A stretch of DNA of 64,000 bases from Candidatus Skiveiella danica (GTDB lineage Bacteria > Pseudomonadota > Gammaproteobacteria > Burkholderiales > Burkholderiaceae_C), in NCBI GenBank assembly GCA_016721925.1, contig JADKHE010000002.1, positions 310,001-374,000 on the forward strand, in the 5' to 3' direction. Below the pieces are notes generated by a model. The model was not told where the DNA came from and ran no database searches. It saw only the letters and a program-made list of their open reading frames with translations. The translations under genes and the position numbers were made by a program. Below are positions 9,348 to 17,308 of this stretch, one piece after another. Position 1 is the first letter of the stretch. The number at the start of each line of letters is the position of its first letter.

Positions 9348-10043
9348 ATGCTCGACGTTTCCCGCATCCGCGCCATCACCCTGGACCTGGATGACACCCT
9401 GTGGCCGATCGGGCCGACCATCCGGCGCGCCGAGGCGACGCTGCAGGCCTGGCTGGGGCAGCGCGCGCCGGCCACCGCGGCCCTGTGCGCCGCACCCGGC
9501 GCGATCCGCGAGGTGCGCCAGCAGATGAACAGCCAGCGCCCCGACCTGGCGCACGACATGAGCGCGCTGCGCCGCGAGTCCATCCGCGTGATGCTCATGC
9601 GCGCCGGCGACGACCCGGCGCTGGCCGAGCCCGCCTTCGATGCCTTCTTCGCCGAGCGCCAGCGTGTCGAGTTCTATGGCGATGCGCTGCCGGCACTGGC
9701 GTTTCTCAGCAGCCGCTACCCGCTGGTGGCGCTGTCGAACGGCAACGCGGATGTGCAGCGCGTGGGCATCGGCCATCATTTTTGCGCTGCCTTCAGCGCC
9801 ACCACGCTCGGCGTGGGCAAGCCGGATCCGCGCATGTTCCAGGTCGGCGCACGGGCGGCGGGTGCCTCGCCTGAGGCGGTGCTGCACATCGGCGACGATG
9901 CGCACCTCGACGGCGTGGGCGCGCTGAACGCCGGCATGCAGATGGCCTGGGTCAATCGCGGTGGCCACGCCTGGGAGCACCCGGTGCATGCGCCGCACGT
10001 GACCGTGGCCGAACTGCGCAGCCTGTGCGAGCTGCTGTCCTGA
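9348..10043 (+). CDS. HAD-family hydrolase (phosphatase-like)
   Basis: 231-residue HAD superfamily protein. Motif I is DLDDT with nucleophile Asp13 and acid/base Asp15; motif II is LSNG; motif III Lys lies in GKPDPRMFQ; motif IV is HIGDDAHLD. The fold and motifs suggest a cytosolic phosphatase of small phosphorylated metabolites, similar to subfamily IA enzymes such as YjjG/YigB. The substrate is unknown. ATG 9348 starts exactly at the conserved N-terminus (MLDVSRIRAITLDLDD). Confidence 0.8.
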   Translation: MLDVSRIRAITLDLDDTLWPIGPTIRRAEATLQAWLGQRAPATAALCAAPGAIREVRQQMNSQRPDLAHDMSALRRESIRVMLMRAGDDPALAEPAFDAFFAERQRVEFYGDALPALAFLSSRYPLVALSNGNADVQRVGIGHHFCAAFSATTLGVGKPDPRMFQVGARAAGASPEAVLHIGDDAHLDGVGALNAGMQMAWVNRGGHAWEHPVHAPHVTVAELRSLCELLS

Positions 10044-10075
10044 CGCCTTGACCCCGATCCCACCGCTTGCATCCC

Positions 10076-10735
10076 ATGAGCCTGACGATCCATGGCATCA
10101 CCGCCTCCCGCGCCATTCGCCCCCTGTGGGTGGCCGCCGAACTGGGGCTGACGTTCGAGCACGTGCCCACGCCTTACCAGGGCGGTGCCACCCGCACGCC
10201 GGCGTTCCTGGCGCTGAACCGCAACGGCCACATCCCGGTGGTGATCGACCATCGCCCGGAGGGTGAGGTGGTGGTGTGGGAAAGCATGGCCTGCGCGCTG
10301 TACCTCGCCCGCCACCACGGCGTGGCCGATGGCGCCAGCCTCACCCCGGCCACGGCGCGCGAAGATGCCGAGGCGCTGCGCTGGAGCCTGTGGACCGTCA
10401 ACGAAGTGGAGAAAGACGCGCTCACCGTGTTGATGCATCGCCTGGCCATGCCGCCGGATCAGCGCAAGCCCGATCTGGCCGATGTGGCCGAGCGCCGTCT
10501 GCACGTGCCACTGCGGGTGCTGGAGCAGCACCTGGCGGCGCAGCAGGCGCGCGGCGAGGCCCACATCGCCGCCGAGCGCTTCACCGTGGCCGATCTCTGC
10601 GTGGCCAGCGTGCTCAATTGGGCGCGACCCGCGCGTGAACTGATGGCCGCTCATCCCCGGGTCAATGCCTGGCTCGGGGCCTGCATGGAGCGGCCGGCGT
10701 ACCGGGCGCTGCGGGGTGAAACGCACGCGGACTGA
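10076..10735 (+). CDS. Glutathione S-transferase family protein
   Basis: 219-residue cytosolic GST. The N-terminal thioredoxin-like domain (1-80) has a cis-Pro (GHIPVV) and the glutathione-binding WESMAC motif; the helical C-terminal domain follows, with a conserved FTVADLCVAS segment (N-capping box region). ATG 10076 is preferred over an in-frame TTG nine bases upstream. It follows the HAD gene by 32 bp and is probably co-transcribed. The physiological substrate cannot be assigned. Confidence 0.82.
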   Translation: MSLTIHGITASRAIRPLWVAAELGLTFEHVPTPYQGGATRTPAFLALNRNGHIPVVIDHRPEGEVVVWESMACALYLARHHGVADGASLTPATAREDAEALRWSLWTVNEVEKDALTVLMHRLAMPPDQRKPDLADVAERRLHVPLRVLEQHLAAQQARGEAHIAAERFTVADLCVASVLNWARPARELMAAHPRVNAWLGACMERPAYRALRGETHAD

Positions 10736-10768
10736 CGCCTGGCGCCTGCCAAAGCGCCTTTCGGTCGA

Positions 10769-10838
10769 TTTTGAAGAAAATTTGGCCAATACCCATCGTC
10801 AAATGGTCATTTATTGCTATTGAATTGGGAGTGATTTC
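10769..10838 (+). repeat. Dispersed element copy 3
   Basis: Near-consensus copy: TTGAAGAAAATTTGGCCAA lead, CCCATC at 10792, AAATGGTCAT in register, GCTAT at 10816 and a GGGAGTGATT tail. It lies in the gap between the GST and the TPR gene, just upstream of the latter's ribosome-binding region, and stays open in the frame of that gene. Confidence 0.8.
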
Positions 10839-10935
10839 CAGCAGTCCTAACACGTCGACCTTGCCGCGCGCTTGTCTTCTGGCCGCGCGGCACCATCTCC
10901 AGCCGGTAACGACACCCCTGAAGAAGGCACAACCC

Positions 10936-11868
10936 ATGATGAATCGATCCCTGATGCAGCGTTTGGCCCGGTGGCTGGCCGTGGCGGTCTTGCTGGGTGC
11001 GGGCCTGGGCGCCGGCTTGGGCGCGATGGCGCAGGCCGAACCCACCCTGAAGCAGATCTATGACGCGGCGCAGGCTGGCCGCCTGGAGCAGGCGCAGACC
11101 ATGATCCAGCAGGTGCTGGTGCTGCACCCGAAGAGCGCCAAGGCCCATTTCGTGCAGGCGGAGCTGGCGGCGCGCCAGGGCCAGATCGCCCGTGCCCGCG
11201 AGGCGCTGGCCGAGGCCGAGAAGCTGGCGCCCGGCCTGCCGTTCGCCAAGCCGGAGGCGGTGCAGAGCCTGCGTGCCGCTTTGGTGGCCCAACCGGCCAC
11301 CGCAGTGAAGCCCGGCGCCATGGCCCAGGCGCCCCAGGCGGCGCCGTTCGCGGTGTCCACGGCGCCCGCGCCGGCCTCGTCCTCGCAGATGGGGCTGGGC
11401 CTGGCGCTGGGCGGCGCGGCGATCGCCCTGGCGATCTATCTGGTGCGGCGCAAGCCGGCTCCGGTTCCCGCGCCACAGGCGGGATATGGCAGCCCCGCCG
11501 CGGCGGGCAGCGGCCTGAGCGGTCCGCAGACCTTTGGCACCGACGTCTCCGCCGCGCCAGGCTCTGGCCAGGCCCCGTATGGGCCGGCGCCGGGCAGCGG
11601 CTTGGGGGGAAAGGTCATGGGCGGGTTGGCCACCGGCCTGGCGGTGGGCGCCGGCGTGGTCGCCGCGCAGGCCATCGGCAAGAGCCTGATGGGCGACCAC
11701 GGCGAGCGAGCGCCGCACCCCGCCGCCGGCAGTGGCCTGGACGAGGGCGCTTTCGCGCGCAACGCCGACCTGGGCGGGGAGAACTTCGGCATCCGCGACG
11801 CGGGCGGCTGGGACGACGGTGCCTCGCTGGCGAGCAGCGACGACGGCGGCGGCGACTGGGATACCTGA
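10936..11868 (+). CDS. TPR-containing, single-pass membrane protein with Gly-rich tail
   Basis: 310-residue protein of unknown function. After a signal peptide (MMNRSLMQR followed by a Leu/Gly/Ala core, cleavage near AMAQA), residues 38-100 form TPR-like helices (IYDAAQAGRLEQA, AKAHFVQAELAARQGQIARA). An Ala/Pro linker leads to a hydrophobic helix at about 152-173 ending in RRK. The remainder is Gly/Ala/Pro-rich low complexity and ends in the acidic DDGGGDWDT. This architecture suggests a periplasmic TPR scaffold anchored in the membrane. ATG 10936 is chosen because upstream in-frame codons belong to the dispersed repeat. Confidence 0.7.
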   Translation: MMNRSLMQRLARWLAVAVLLGAGLGAGLGAMAQAEPTLKQIYDAAQAGRLEQAQTMIQQVLVLHPKSAKAHFVQAELAARQGQIARAREALAEAEKLAPGLPFAKPEAVQSLRAALVAQPATAVKPGAMAQAPQAAPFAVSTAPAPASSSQMGLGLALGGAAIALAIYLVRRKPAPVPAPQAGYGSPAAAGSGLSGPQTFGTDVSAAPGSGQAPYGPAPGSGLGGKVMGGLATGLAVGAGVVAAQAIGKSLMGDHGERAPHPAAGSGLDEGAFARNADLGGENFGIRDAGGWDDGASLASSDDGGGDWDT

Positions 11869-11907
11869 GCGCCAGCATCGCCGGCCCCTGCCCCTGACAA
11901 TCGCCCC

Positions 11908-12909
11908 ATGACCCAAACACTGCCTGACATCGCCTTGTCCATGCTCGACCTGGTCGCCGTGCGCGAAGGCGGCACGGTCGCCCAGGCGCTGGCCATCGCC
12001 CTGCGCACCGCGCAACACGCCGAATCGCTGGGTTTCAAGCGCTACTGGCTGGCCGAGCACCACAACATGGCCGGCATTGCCAGCTCCGCCACCGCGGTGC
12101 TGGTGGGGCACATCGCCGGGGGCACGCGCACGATCCGCGTGGGCTCGGGCGGCGTGATGCTGCCCAACCACGCGCCGCTGGTGGTGGCCGAAGCCTTCGG
12201 CACCCTGGCCGAGCTCTATCCGGGCCGCATCGACCTGGGTCTGGGCCGCGCCCCGGGCACCGACCGCGTCACCATGCGCGCGTTGCGGCGCGATCGTGTG
12301 GAAACCGAGGAAGACTTCCCGCGCGACGTGGCCGAGCTGCAGCAGCTGCTGGGCCCGGTGCGTGGCGGCCAGCCCATCGTGGCCATGCCCGGCGCGGGCA
12401 CGCAGGTGCCGATCTGGCTGCTGGGCTCCAGCCTGTTCTCGGCGCGCCTGGCGGCCGAGCGCGGACTGCCTTATGCCTTTGCCTCGCACTTCGCGCCGCG
12501 GCTGCTGTTGCAGGCTCTGGAGCTGTACCGGGGCCTGTTCCGGCCGTCGGCCACGCTGGCCAAGCCCTATGTGGTGATCGGCGTGCCGCTGATCGCCGCG
12601 CCCACCGACGACGAGGCCGAGTTTCTGGCCAGCAGCACCTACCAGCGCGTGCTGGGCATCCTCACCGGCGACCGGCAGCGCCTGCAGCCGCCGGTGGCGG
12701 ACTTCATGGCGGGGCTGATCCCGCAGGAGCGCGCGGCGATTGCCGATTTCCTGGCGGCGGCCGTGATCGGGGGGCCGGACACCGTGCGCGCGGGTCTCGC
12801 GCGCCTGGCAGAAATCACGCAGGCCGACGAATTCATGTTGGTCTGCGACGTGTTCGACCCGGCACTGCGCCTGCGCTCGCTTGACATCGCCGCGCAAGTG
12901 ATGCGCTGA
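11908..12909 (+). CDS. LLM-class flavin-dependent oxidoreductase
   Basis: 333-residue luciferase-like monooxygenase, close to the YhbW/MsnO8-type group. Characteristic stretches are LSMLDLVAVREGG, HAESLGFKRYWLAEHHN, VGSGGVMLPNHAPLVVAE and GRIDLGLGRAPGTD, which form the FMN-binding TIM barrel. Such enzymes use FMNH2 and O2 on diverse substrates; none can be assigned here. It is convergent with pilU, with 47 bp between stops. Confidence 0.85.
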   Translation: MTQTLPDIALSMLDLVAVREGGTVAQALAIALRTAQHAESLGFKRYWLAEHHNMAGIASSATAVLVGHIAGGTRTIRVGSGGVMLPNHAPLVVAEAFGTLAELYPGRIDLGLGRAPGTDRVTMRALRRDRVETEEDFPRDVAELQQLLGPVRGGQPIVAMPGAGTQVPIWLLGSSLFSARLAAERGLPYAFASHFAPRLLLQALELYRGLFRPSATLAKPYVVIGVPLIAAPTDDEAEFLASSTYQRVLGILTGDRQRLQPPVADFMAGLIPQERAAIADFLAAAVIGGPDTVRAGLARLAEITQADEFMLVCDVFDPALRLRSLDIAAQVMR

Positions 12910-12956
12910 CGCGGCGCCGGTTGTCGGCGACGCGCGGCCGGATCGCTCGCGCGGCG

Positions 12957-14039
12957 TCAGCGCGGGTCGTAAGCCGAGTGCACCCGCATGCGCAGGCTGA
13001 GGTCGGTGCGCGAATCGGCATTGGCCAGCGCGGTGTCCTGGTCGATGCGACCGGCGTTGAACAGCTCCAGCAGCACCTGGTCGAAGGTGTGCATGCCGAC
13101 GCCGCCGCTCTTCTCGATGGCGTGGCGGATCTCGTCGACCGCGCCCTTGAGGATCAGGTCGGCCACATAGGCCGAATGCAGCAGCAGCTCGGTGGCCAGT
13201 ACACGTTTGCCCTCGTGCCCGGACAGCAGGCGCTGCGAAATGATGGCCTGCAGGTTCAGCGACAGGTCCATGCGCAGCTGCGGGTGCAGGTTTTCCGGGA
13301 AGAAGTTGATGATGCGCTTGAGCGCCTGGCTGGCATTGGCCGCGTGCAGCGTGGACACGCACAGGTGGCCGGTCTCGGCATAGGCGATGGCGTGCTCCAT
13401 GGTTTCGCGGTCGCGGATCTCGCCGATCATGATGATGTCCGGCGCCTGGCGCATGGCGTTGCGCAGGGCGTCGGCGAAGCTGTGCGTGTCGATGCCGACT
13501 TCGCGCTGGTCCACGGTGCAGCGGTCGTGGTTGAACAGGTACTCGATCGGGTCTTCGATGGTCAGGATGTGGCCCTGGCTGTTGCGCGCCCGGTGGTCGA
13601 TCATCGAGGCCAGCGTGGTGCTCTTGCCCGAGCCCGCAGCGCCGACGACCAGCAGCAAACCTCGGCGCAGCAGGGCCAGGTCCTGCACGACGGGCGGCAG
13701 ACCGAGGGATTCGAAGTCCGGGATGGTCGCGTGGATGAGGCGGGCCACCATCGCGGTCTCGCCGCGCTGGCGGTAGACGCTGACGCGGAAGCGGCCGATG
13801 TCCGGCGCGGTGTAGGAGAGGTTGGCCTCCAGCTGCCGCTCGAAGTCGGCGATCTGCTGGGCGCTCATGATCGAGTAGGCCAGCGCTTGTGCCTGTCCTG
13901 ATTGCAGGGGCGGGACGGACAGCGGCCAGGACTCCCCCTGGACCTTGATGTGCGGCGGGGCGCCAACGGTCAGAAACAGATCCGATGCATCGGTCTCGAC
14001 CATCTTGCGCAGCAAAGCATGAAGCGTGTTCTTGTCCAT
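12957..14039 (-). CDS. pilU: Type IV pilus retraction ATPase, PilU-like
   Basis: Hexameric cytoplasmic ATPase of the PilT/PilU family, 360 residues. Walker A GAAGSGKST at 133-141, Walker B region DIIMIGEIRDRETM, and the His-box AETGHLCVSTLHA. ASDLFLT at the N-terminus, NFFPENLHPQ and MDLSLNLQAIISQRL resemble PilU more than PilT. pilT normally sits next to pilU; here neither pilT nor any other pil gene is present. PilU usually acts with PilT, so pilT would have to be elsewhere in the genome. Confidence 0.82.
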   Translation of the reverse strand: MDKNTLHALLRKMVETDASDLFLTVGAPPHIKVQGESWPLSVPPLQSGQAQALAYSIMSAQQIADFERQLEANLSYTAPDIGRFRVSVYRQRGETAMVARLIHATIPDFESLGLPPVVQDLALLRRGLLLVVGAAGSGKSTTLASMIDHRARNSQGHILTIEDPIEYLFNHDRCTVDQREVGIDTHSFADALRNAMRQAPDIIMIGEIRDRETMEHAIAYAETGHLCVSTLHAANASQALKRIINFFPENLHPQLRMDLSLNLQAIISQRLLSGHEGKRVLATELLLHSAYVADLILKGAVDEIRHAIEKSGGVGMHTFDQVLLELFNAGRIDQDTALANADSRTDLSLRMRVHSAYDPR

Positions 14040-14147
14040 ACCAAGACTCCTTTTTCAAGGCCGGCAAGCTGCGCCATGCAACCCGCCCTGTCGGCATGCT
14101 AATCCGACCGGACCCAACCGGCCACCCCTGCGGGGCCGTTTGTTGAT

Positions 14148-15440
14148 TCAGGGCAAATTTCCGGCGTCCCGGCCGCTGCGCACGGCGCCTTCGAGCGTGG
14201 CCGGGTAGGGGCCGGCGATGTAGTCGCCACAGGCCAGCAGCCCCGGTGCGACCGCCATGGGCGGGCGCTGCACGCCTGGCGTACAGGCGAAGGTGGCGCG
14301 TTTTTCGGTGATGGTGCGAAGGGGCTCCAAGTCCAGCCCCAGCTGCTCGCGCGCTTGCGCGACGACCAGCTTCTGCAGGGCCTCGCGCTCGCCGGTGCTG
14401 GCGCTGATGACGAAGGCCAGCAGACCACGCGGCCCCCCAAGTTGGCCCCGGTCGAAGACGAACTGCGCCGGGTGCTGCGCGGTGGCCGGCAGTGCCAGCA
14501 TCGGGCGCGTCAGGCCGCTGGCGGCCAGGGCATACACGGTGGTGATCGCTTCATGGTGCAAGGCCTGTGTCGCCGCCGCCCAGCTCCGCAGGCTGGATGC
14601 TATGGGTTCGGGAGCATGAAGTGACCATTCCGTGCTGGCATGGGCCGCATCGGATGCCGAAGTGGCGAGTATGACCCGGTCAAAAGGCTCGCCGTCGGCC
14701 AACCAGCGGCCCGCCGGGCCTTGCGCGTCGCGCGTGAGGCTTCGCACGCGATGGCCCAGGTGAACGGTGTGGCCCTGCTGCCGCAGCCAGCCGGCAGCGG
14801 CCTGCGGGAACAACGCACTCAAGTCCTTGGTTGGCAGCAGCAGGTTGGAGCTGCCGGGCGCGCCGAAGAGCGCGTCGCGCAGCACGCGAAGGAAGACGGC
14901 GCCGCTGGCCGCCGCCGCTGGCGTGTTGAGCGCCGAGACGCACAGCGGCTCAATGAACGTGTCCAGCAGCCGGCGCGTGAGCGGCGCGCACAGGTCGGCC
15001 ACGGTGGCCTGCGGCGCGCAGGTGAAGCCGCTGAGCTGCCAGCCGGTGGCGGCGCGCAAGAGGGAAAGGCGGTCGCGCCAGGTCCAGCCCTGGGCCCGCA
15101 GGATGCCCGCGAGCGCATCCCAGGGTGTGCGTCCCCAAGAAAGCGCGAGGCCTGTGCCGTCTGGGAAGACGAGGGCCAGCGGCAGGCGCAGCAGCGCCTG
15201 ATCGGGGTCCACGCCCACCTTGCGCATCAGGCGCAGGGACTCGGTGTAGGCGCCGATCAGGATGTGCTGGCCGTTGTCCACGAAGATGTCGCGGCCGTCG
15301 GGCAGGGTCAAGGGCAGCGCGCGGGCGCGCCCGCCCAAGGTGCGTGCGGCCTCGAACACGGTGACCTGATGGCCGGCATCGGCGGCCGTCACTGCCGCCG
15401 CCATGCCCGCCCAGCCGCCGCCGATGACGGCGAGCTTCAT
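14148..15440 (-). CDS. hpnE: Squalene-associated FAD-dependent desaturase HpnE
   Basis: Catalyses the last step of the three-enzyme squalene route, oxidising hydroxysqualene to squalene. 430 residues. The N-terminal dinucleotide-binding motif is VIGGGWAGMAAAV followed by a long FAD domain; the C-terminal GLLACGDYIAGPYPATLEGA is the second FAD-contact signature of phytoene-desaturase-like amine oxidoreductases. It is the third gene of hpnC-hpnD-hpnE on the minus strand. Residues about 265-281 are encoded by a degenerate copy of the dispersed element in the gene's own sense. Confidence 0.9.
   Translation of the reverse strand: MKLAVIGGGWAGMAAAVTAADAGHQVTVFEAARTLGGRARALPLTLPDGRDIFVDNGQHILIGAYTESLRLMRKVGVDPDQALLRLPLALVFPDGTGLALSWGRTPWDALAGILRAQGWTWRDRLSLLRAATGWQLSGFTCAPQATVADLCAPLTRRLLDTFIEPLCVSALNTPAAAASGAVFLRVLRDALFGAPGSSNLLLPTKDLSALFPQAAAGWLRQQGHTVHLGHRVRSLTRDAQGPAGRWLADGEPFDRVILATSASDAAHASTEWSLHAPEPIASSLRSWAAATQALHHEAITTVYALAASGLTRPMLALPATAQHPAQFVFDRGQLGGPRGLLAFVISASTGEREALQKLVVAQAREQLGLDLEPLRTITEKRATFACTPGVQRPPMAVAPGLLACGDYIAGPYPATLEGAVRSGRDAGNLP
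14596..14645 (-). repeat. Dispersed element copy 4, within hpnE (minus orientation)
   Basis: Read on the minus strand: GCCAGC (14639-14634), seven bases, GGTC, seven bases, GCTCC. TGGTCA and the 18-base core spacing are exact, while the terminal GCTAT is altered. It is translated in frame (ASTEWSLHAPEPIASSL), the same codon phase as the other sense copies. It is the only minus-strand copy found. Confidence 0.5.
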
Positions 15441-15450
15441 CGGGCCACCC

Positions 15451-16290
15451 TCACAGCTTCCCCAGCGCCTGCACCTTCCACGCCAGCCAGAGCTTGCGCA
15501 GCGGGGTCAGGGCGATGCGCTGGTGCAGCACCTTGAACTGGTCGTGCTCGATCTCGCGCAGCAGCGTGCGGTAGATGCTGGCCATCATCAGGCCGGGCTT
15601 CTGGGCGCGGCGGTCGGCGGCCGGCAGCAGTGCCAGCGCCTCGTCGTACAGGCCGTGGGCGCGCCGGGCCTGGAACGCCATCAGGGCGGTGAAGCGTTCC
15701 GAATAGCTGCGTTTGAGGATTTCATGGGCCTTCACATCGAACTGCTGCAGCTCGCTGATCGGCAGGTAGATGCGCCCGCGCAGCGCGTCCTCGCCGACGT
15801 CGCGAATGATGTTGGTGAGCTGGAAGGCCAGGCCGAGCTTGTGCGCGTAGGCCGTGGTGGCAGGGTCGGTCTGACCGAAGATCAGCGCCGAGACCTCGCC
15901 CACCACGCCGGCCACGAGGTGGCAGTAGCGCTGCAGGGCCGGGTAGTCGAGGTAGCGGGTCTGCTCCAGGTCCAACTGGCAGCCCTCGATCACCGCCAGC
16001 AGGTGGCGGGGCTCGATGCCATAGACAGGGCAGTGCGGCATCAAGGCCTGCAGTGCCGGATGGGAGGCCTGGCCCGCAAAGGCCTTGTGGACCTCGCTCT
16101 GCCACCAGGCCAGCTTGGTGCGGGCCACGCCGGGGTCGCTCACCTCGTCCACGACATCGTCCACTTCGCGGCAGTACGCGTAGAAGGCCGTGATCGCCGC
16201 GCGCCGGGGCTTGGGCAGGAACAGGAAGGCGTAATAGAAGCTGCTGCCCGAGGCGGCGGCTTTCTGCTGGACGTAGGCTTCAGGGGTCAT
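15451..16290 (-). CDS. hpnD: Presqualene diphosphate synthase HpnD
   Basis: 279-residue isoprenoid synthase condensing two farnesyl diphosphates to presqualene diphosphate. Aspartate-rich substrate/Mg-binding motifs are YCREVDDVVDE and NIIRDVGEDALRGRIYLP. The gene starts 62 bp after hpnC and ends 10 bp before hpnE, which fits a single operon. The family also contains phytoene synthases, but the adjacent hpnC and hpnE set the assignment. Confidence 0.9.
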   Translation of the reverse strand: MTPEAYVQQKAAASGSSFYYAFLFLPKPRRAAITAFYAYCREVDDVVDEVSDPGVARTKLAWWQSEVHKAFAGQASHPALQALMPHCPVYGIEPRHLLAVIEGCQLDLEQTRYLDYPALQRYCHLVAGVVGEVSALIFGQTDPATTAYAHKLGLAFQLTNIIRDVGEDALRGRIYLPISELQQFDVKAHEILKRSYSERFTALMAFQARRAHGLYDEALALLPAADRRAQKPGLMMASIYRTLLREIEHDQFKVLHQRIALTPLRKLWLAWKVQALGKL

Positions 16291-16352
16291 GAACAGGTGC
16301 GGTGACGTTCACCGGCCCAGGCCTATGGGCCCGCCCGCCGGTGCGTCGATTG

Positions 16353-17228
16353 TCACATCCACAGCGCCCGCCAGAGCATGATGGGCAGATCCCAGGCGCG
16401 CAGGCGCGGTCGTGTACGCAGCGTGGCGTGGCGCAGGGCGACGATCTTGTCCAGGATGCGCAGCCCACCTTGCACCACCAGGCGCAGCTCCCAGCCGGCC
16501 CGGCCGGGTACTTTTTTCACGAGTGGAGCGCCTTTTTGCATCAATACCAGCGCCCACTGGACGTTTTCTGCTATCAGTTCAGTAGCTCTCAGCGTCTGTT
16601 CGAGGCTGCCCGGATCCACGCCGAGCGCCGCGCAGCGGTCCTGGGGCAGGTAGAAACGCCCGCGCGGGATGTCCACGCTGAGGTCCTGCCAGAAGTTGAT
16701 CAGTTGCAGGGCCGAACAGATCGCGTCGCTCTGCGCCAGCGCCTCGGCCTCGCGCACGCCGTACAGGTGCAGCAGCAGGCGCCCGACCGGGTTGGCGGAC
16801 CGGGTGCAGTAGTCGAGCAGCTCGGCGCGGTCGGCGTAGCCGGCGCCGTCGCGGGTCTTGATGACGTCCTGCTCGAAGGCGCTGAGCAGGTCGTCCAGCA
16901 AGGGCACCGGCAATCCGAAGGTCGCGATGACCCTGCCCAAGGGCGCGAACACCGGCGGCCAGCGTGGCGAAGGCGACTCGCCCCGCGCGGCTGCGTGCAG
17001 ATCGGCGCGATAGGCCGCCAGGTCGGCCAGGCGTGCGTCGGGAGTCGCGTCGCCCTCGTCGGCGATGTCGTCGGCGGTGCGCGCAAAGGCGTAGATCGCC
17101 GCGATCGCCGGGCGAAGCCGGGGCGGACACAGCCAGGACGCCACCGGAAAATTCTCGTAGTGGCTCACCGGCGGGGCCAGCGTAGGCGTACCGGCAGGCG
17201 CGACGGGTGGGGGCAGGGAAGACGGCAC
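16353..17228 (-). CDS. hpnC: Hydroxysqualene synthase HpnC
   Basis: 291-residue paralogue of HpnD that converts presqualene diphosphate to hydroxysqualene. Motifs: FARTADDIADEGD near residue 50 and NFWQDLSVDIPRGRFYLP near residue 180. First gene of the hpnCDE operon; a Pro-rich N-terminus of about 20 residues precedes SHYENFPVAS. No squalene-hopene cyclase gene is in the window. A dispersed-element copy in antisense supplies roughly residues 213-232 (ELIAENVQWALVLMQK), after the second Asp motif. Confidence 0.9.
   Translation of the reverse strand: MPSSLPPPVAPAGTPTLAPPVSHYENFPVASWLCPPRLRPAIAAIYAFARTADDIADEGDATPDARLADLAAYRADLHAAARGESPSPRWPPVFAPLGRVIATFGLPVPLLDDLLSAFEQDVIKTRDGAGYADRAELLDYCTRSANPVGRLLLHLYGVREAEALAQSDAICSALQLINFWQDLSVDIPRGRFYLPQDRCAALGVDPGSLEQTLRATELIAENVQWALVLMQKGAPLVKKVPGRAGWELRLVVQGGLRILDKIVALRHATLRTRPRLRAWDLPIMLWRALWM
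16531..16590 (+). repeat. Dispersed element copy 5, antisense within hpnC
   Basis: Plus-strand core ACCAGC (16546) - TGGAC in register - GCTAT (16570), with the flanking short inverted pair GCTA / TAGC. It is translated in the reverse direction by hpnC in the same codon phase as the murI copy (ATA GCA ... CAG TGG ... CTG). Confidence 0.6.
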
Positions 17229-17243
17229 GGCGGGGATTGTCGC

Positions 17244-17272
17244 TTGACAGAGATCAGGATTTACCCTAGATT
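17244..17272 (+). promoter_or_regulatory. Sigma-70-type promoter of the RND operon
   Basis: A perfect -35 TTGACA (17244-17249), a 17-bp spacer and a -10 TAGATT (17267-17272) lie 37 bp before the start codon of the efflux adaptor gene. The -10 overlaps the TetR-like palindrome. Confidence 0.75.
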
Positions 17273-17292
17273 ACTAACCAGTCAGTCAGTAA
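17271..17292 (+). promoter_or_regulatory. TetR-family-like operator overlapping the RND promoter
   Basis: 22-bp imperfect palindrome whose half-sites are TTACTAACC and, on the other strand, TTACTGACT. TTACTnAC half-sites with TCAGTCAGT centres are typical of TetR-type repressors of RND pumps. It covers the promoter's -10/start region, so repression is likely. No tetR gene is present in the window. Confidence 0.6.
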
Positions 17293-17308
17293 CTGGATTC
17301 AGCCGGCC

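Noticed and set aside
9279..9998. N-terminal extension of hemH to 9998
   Set aside because: Runs antisense through the HAD gene; the HemH family N-terminus and a ribosome-binding site are at 9278.
14580..14620. Plus-strand CCCAGC...GCTATGGG in hpnE as an element copy
   Set aside because: The spacing is 14 rather than 18 bases; the minus-strand reading keeps the exact 18-base spacing and TGGTCA, so I assigned that one.
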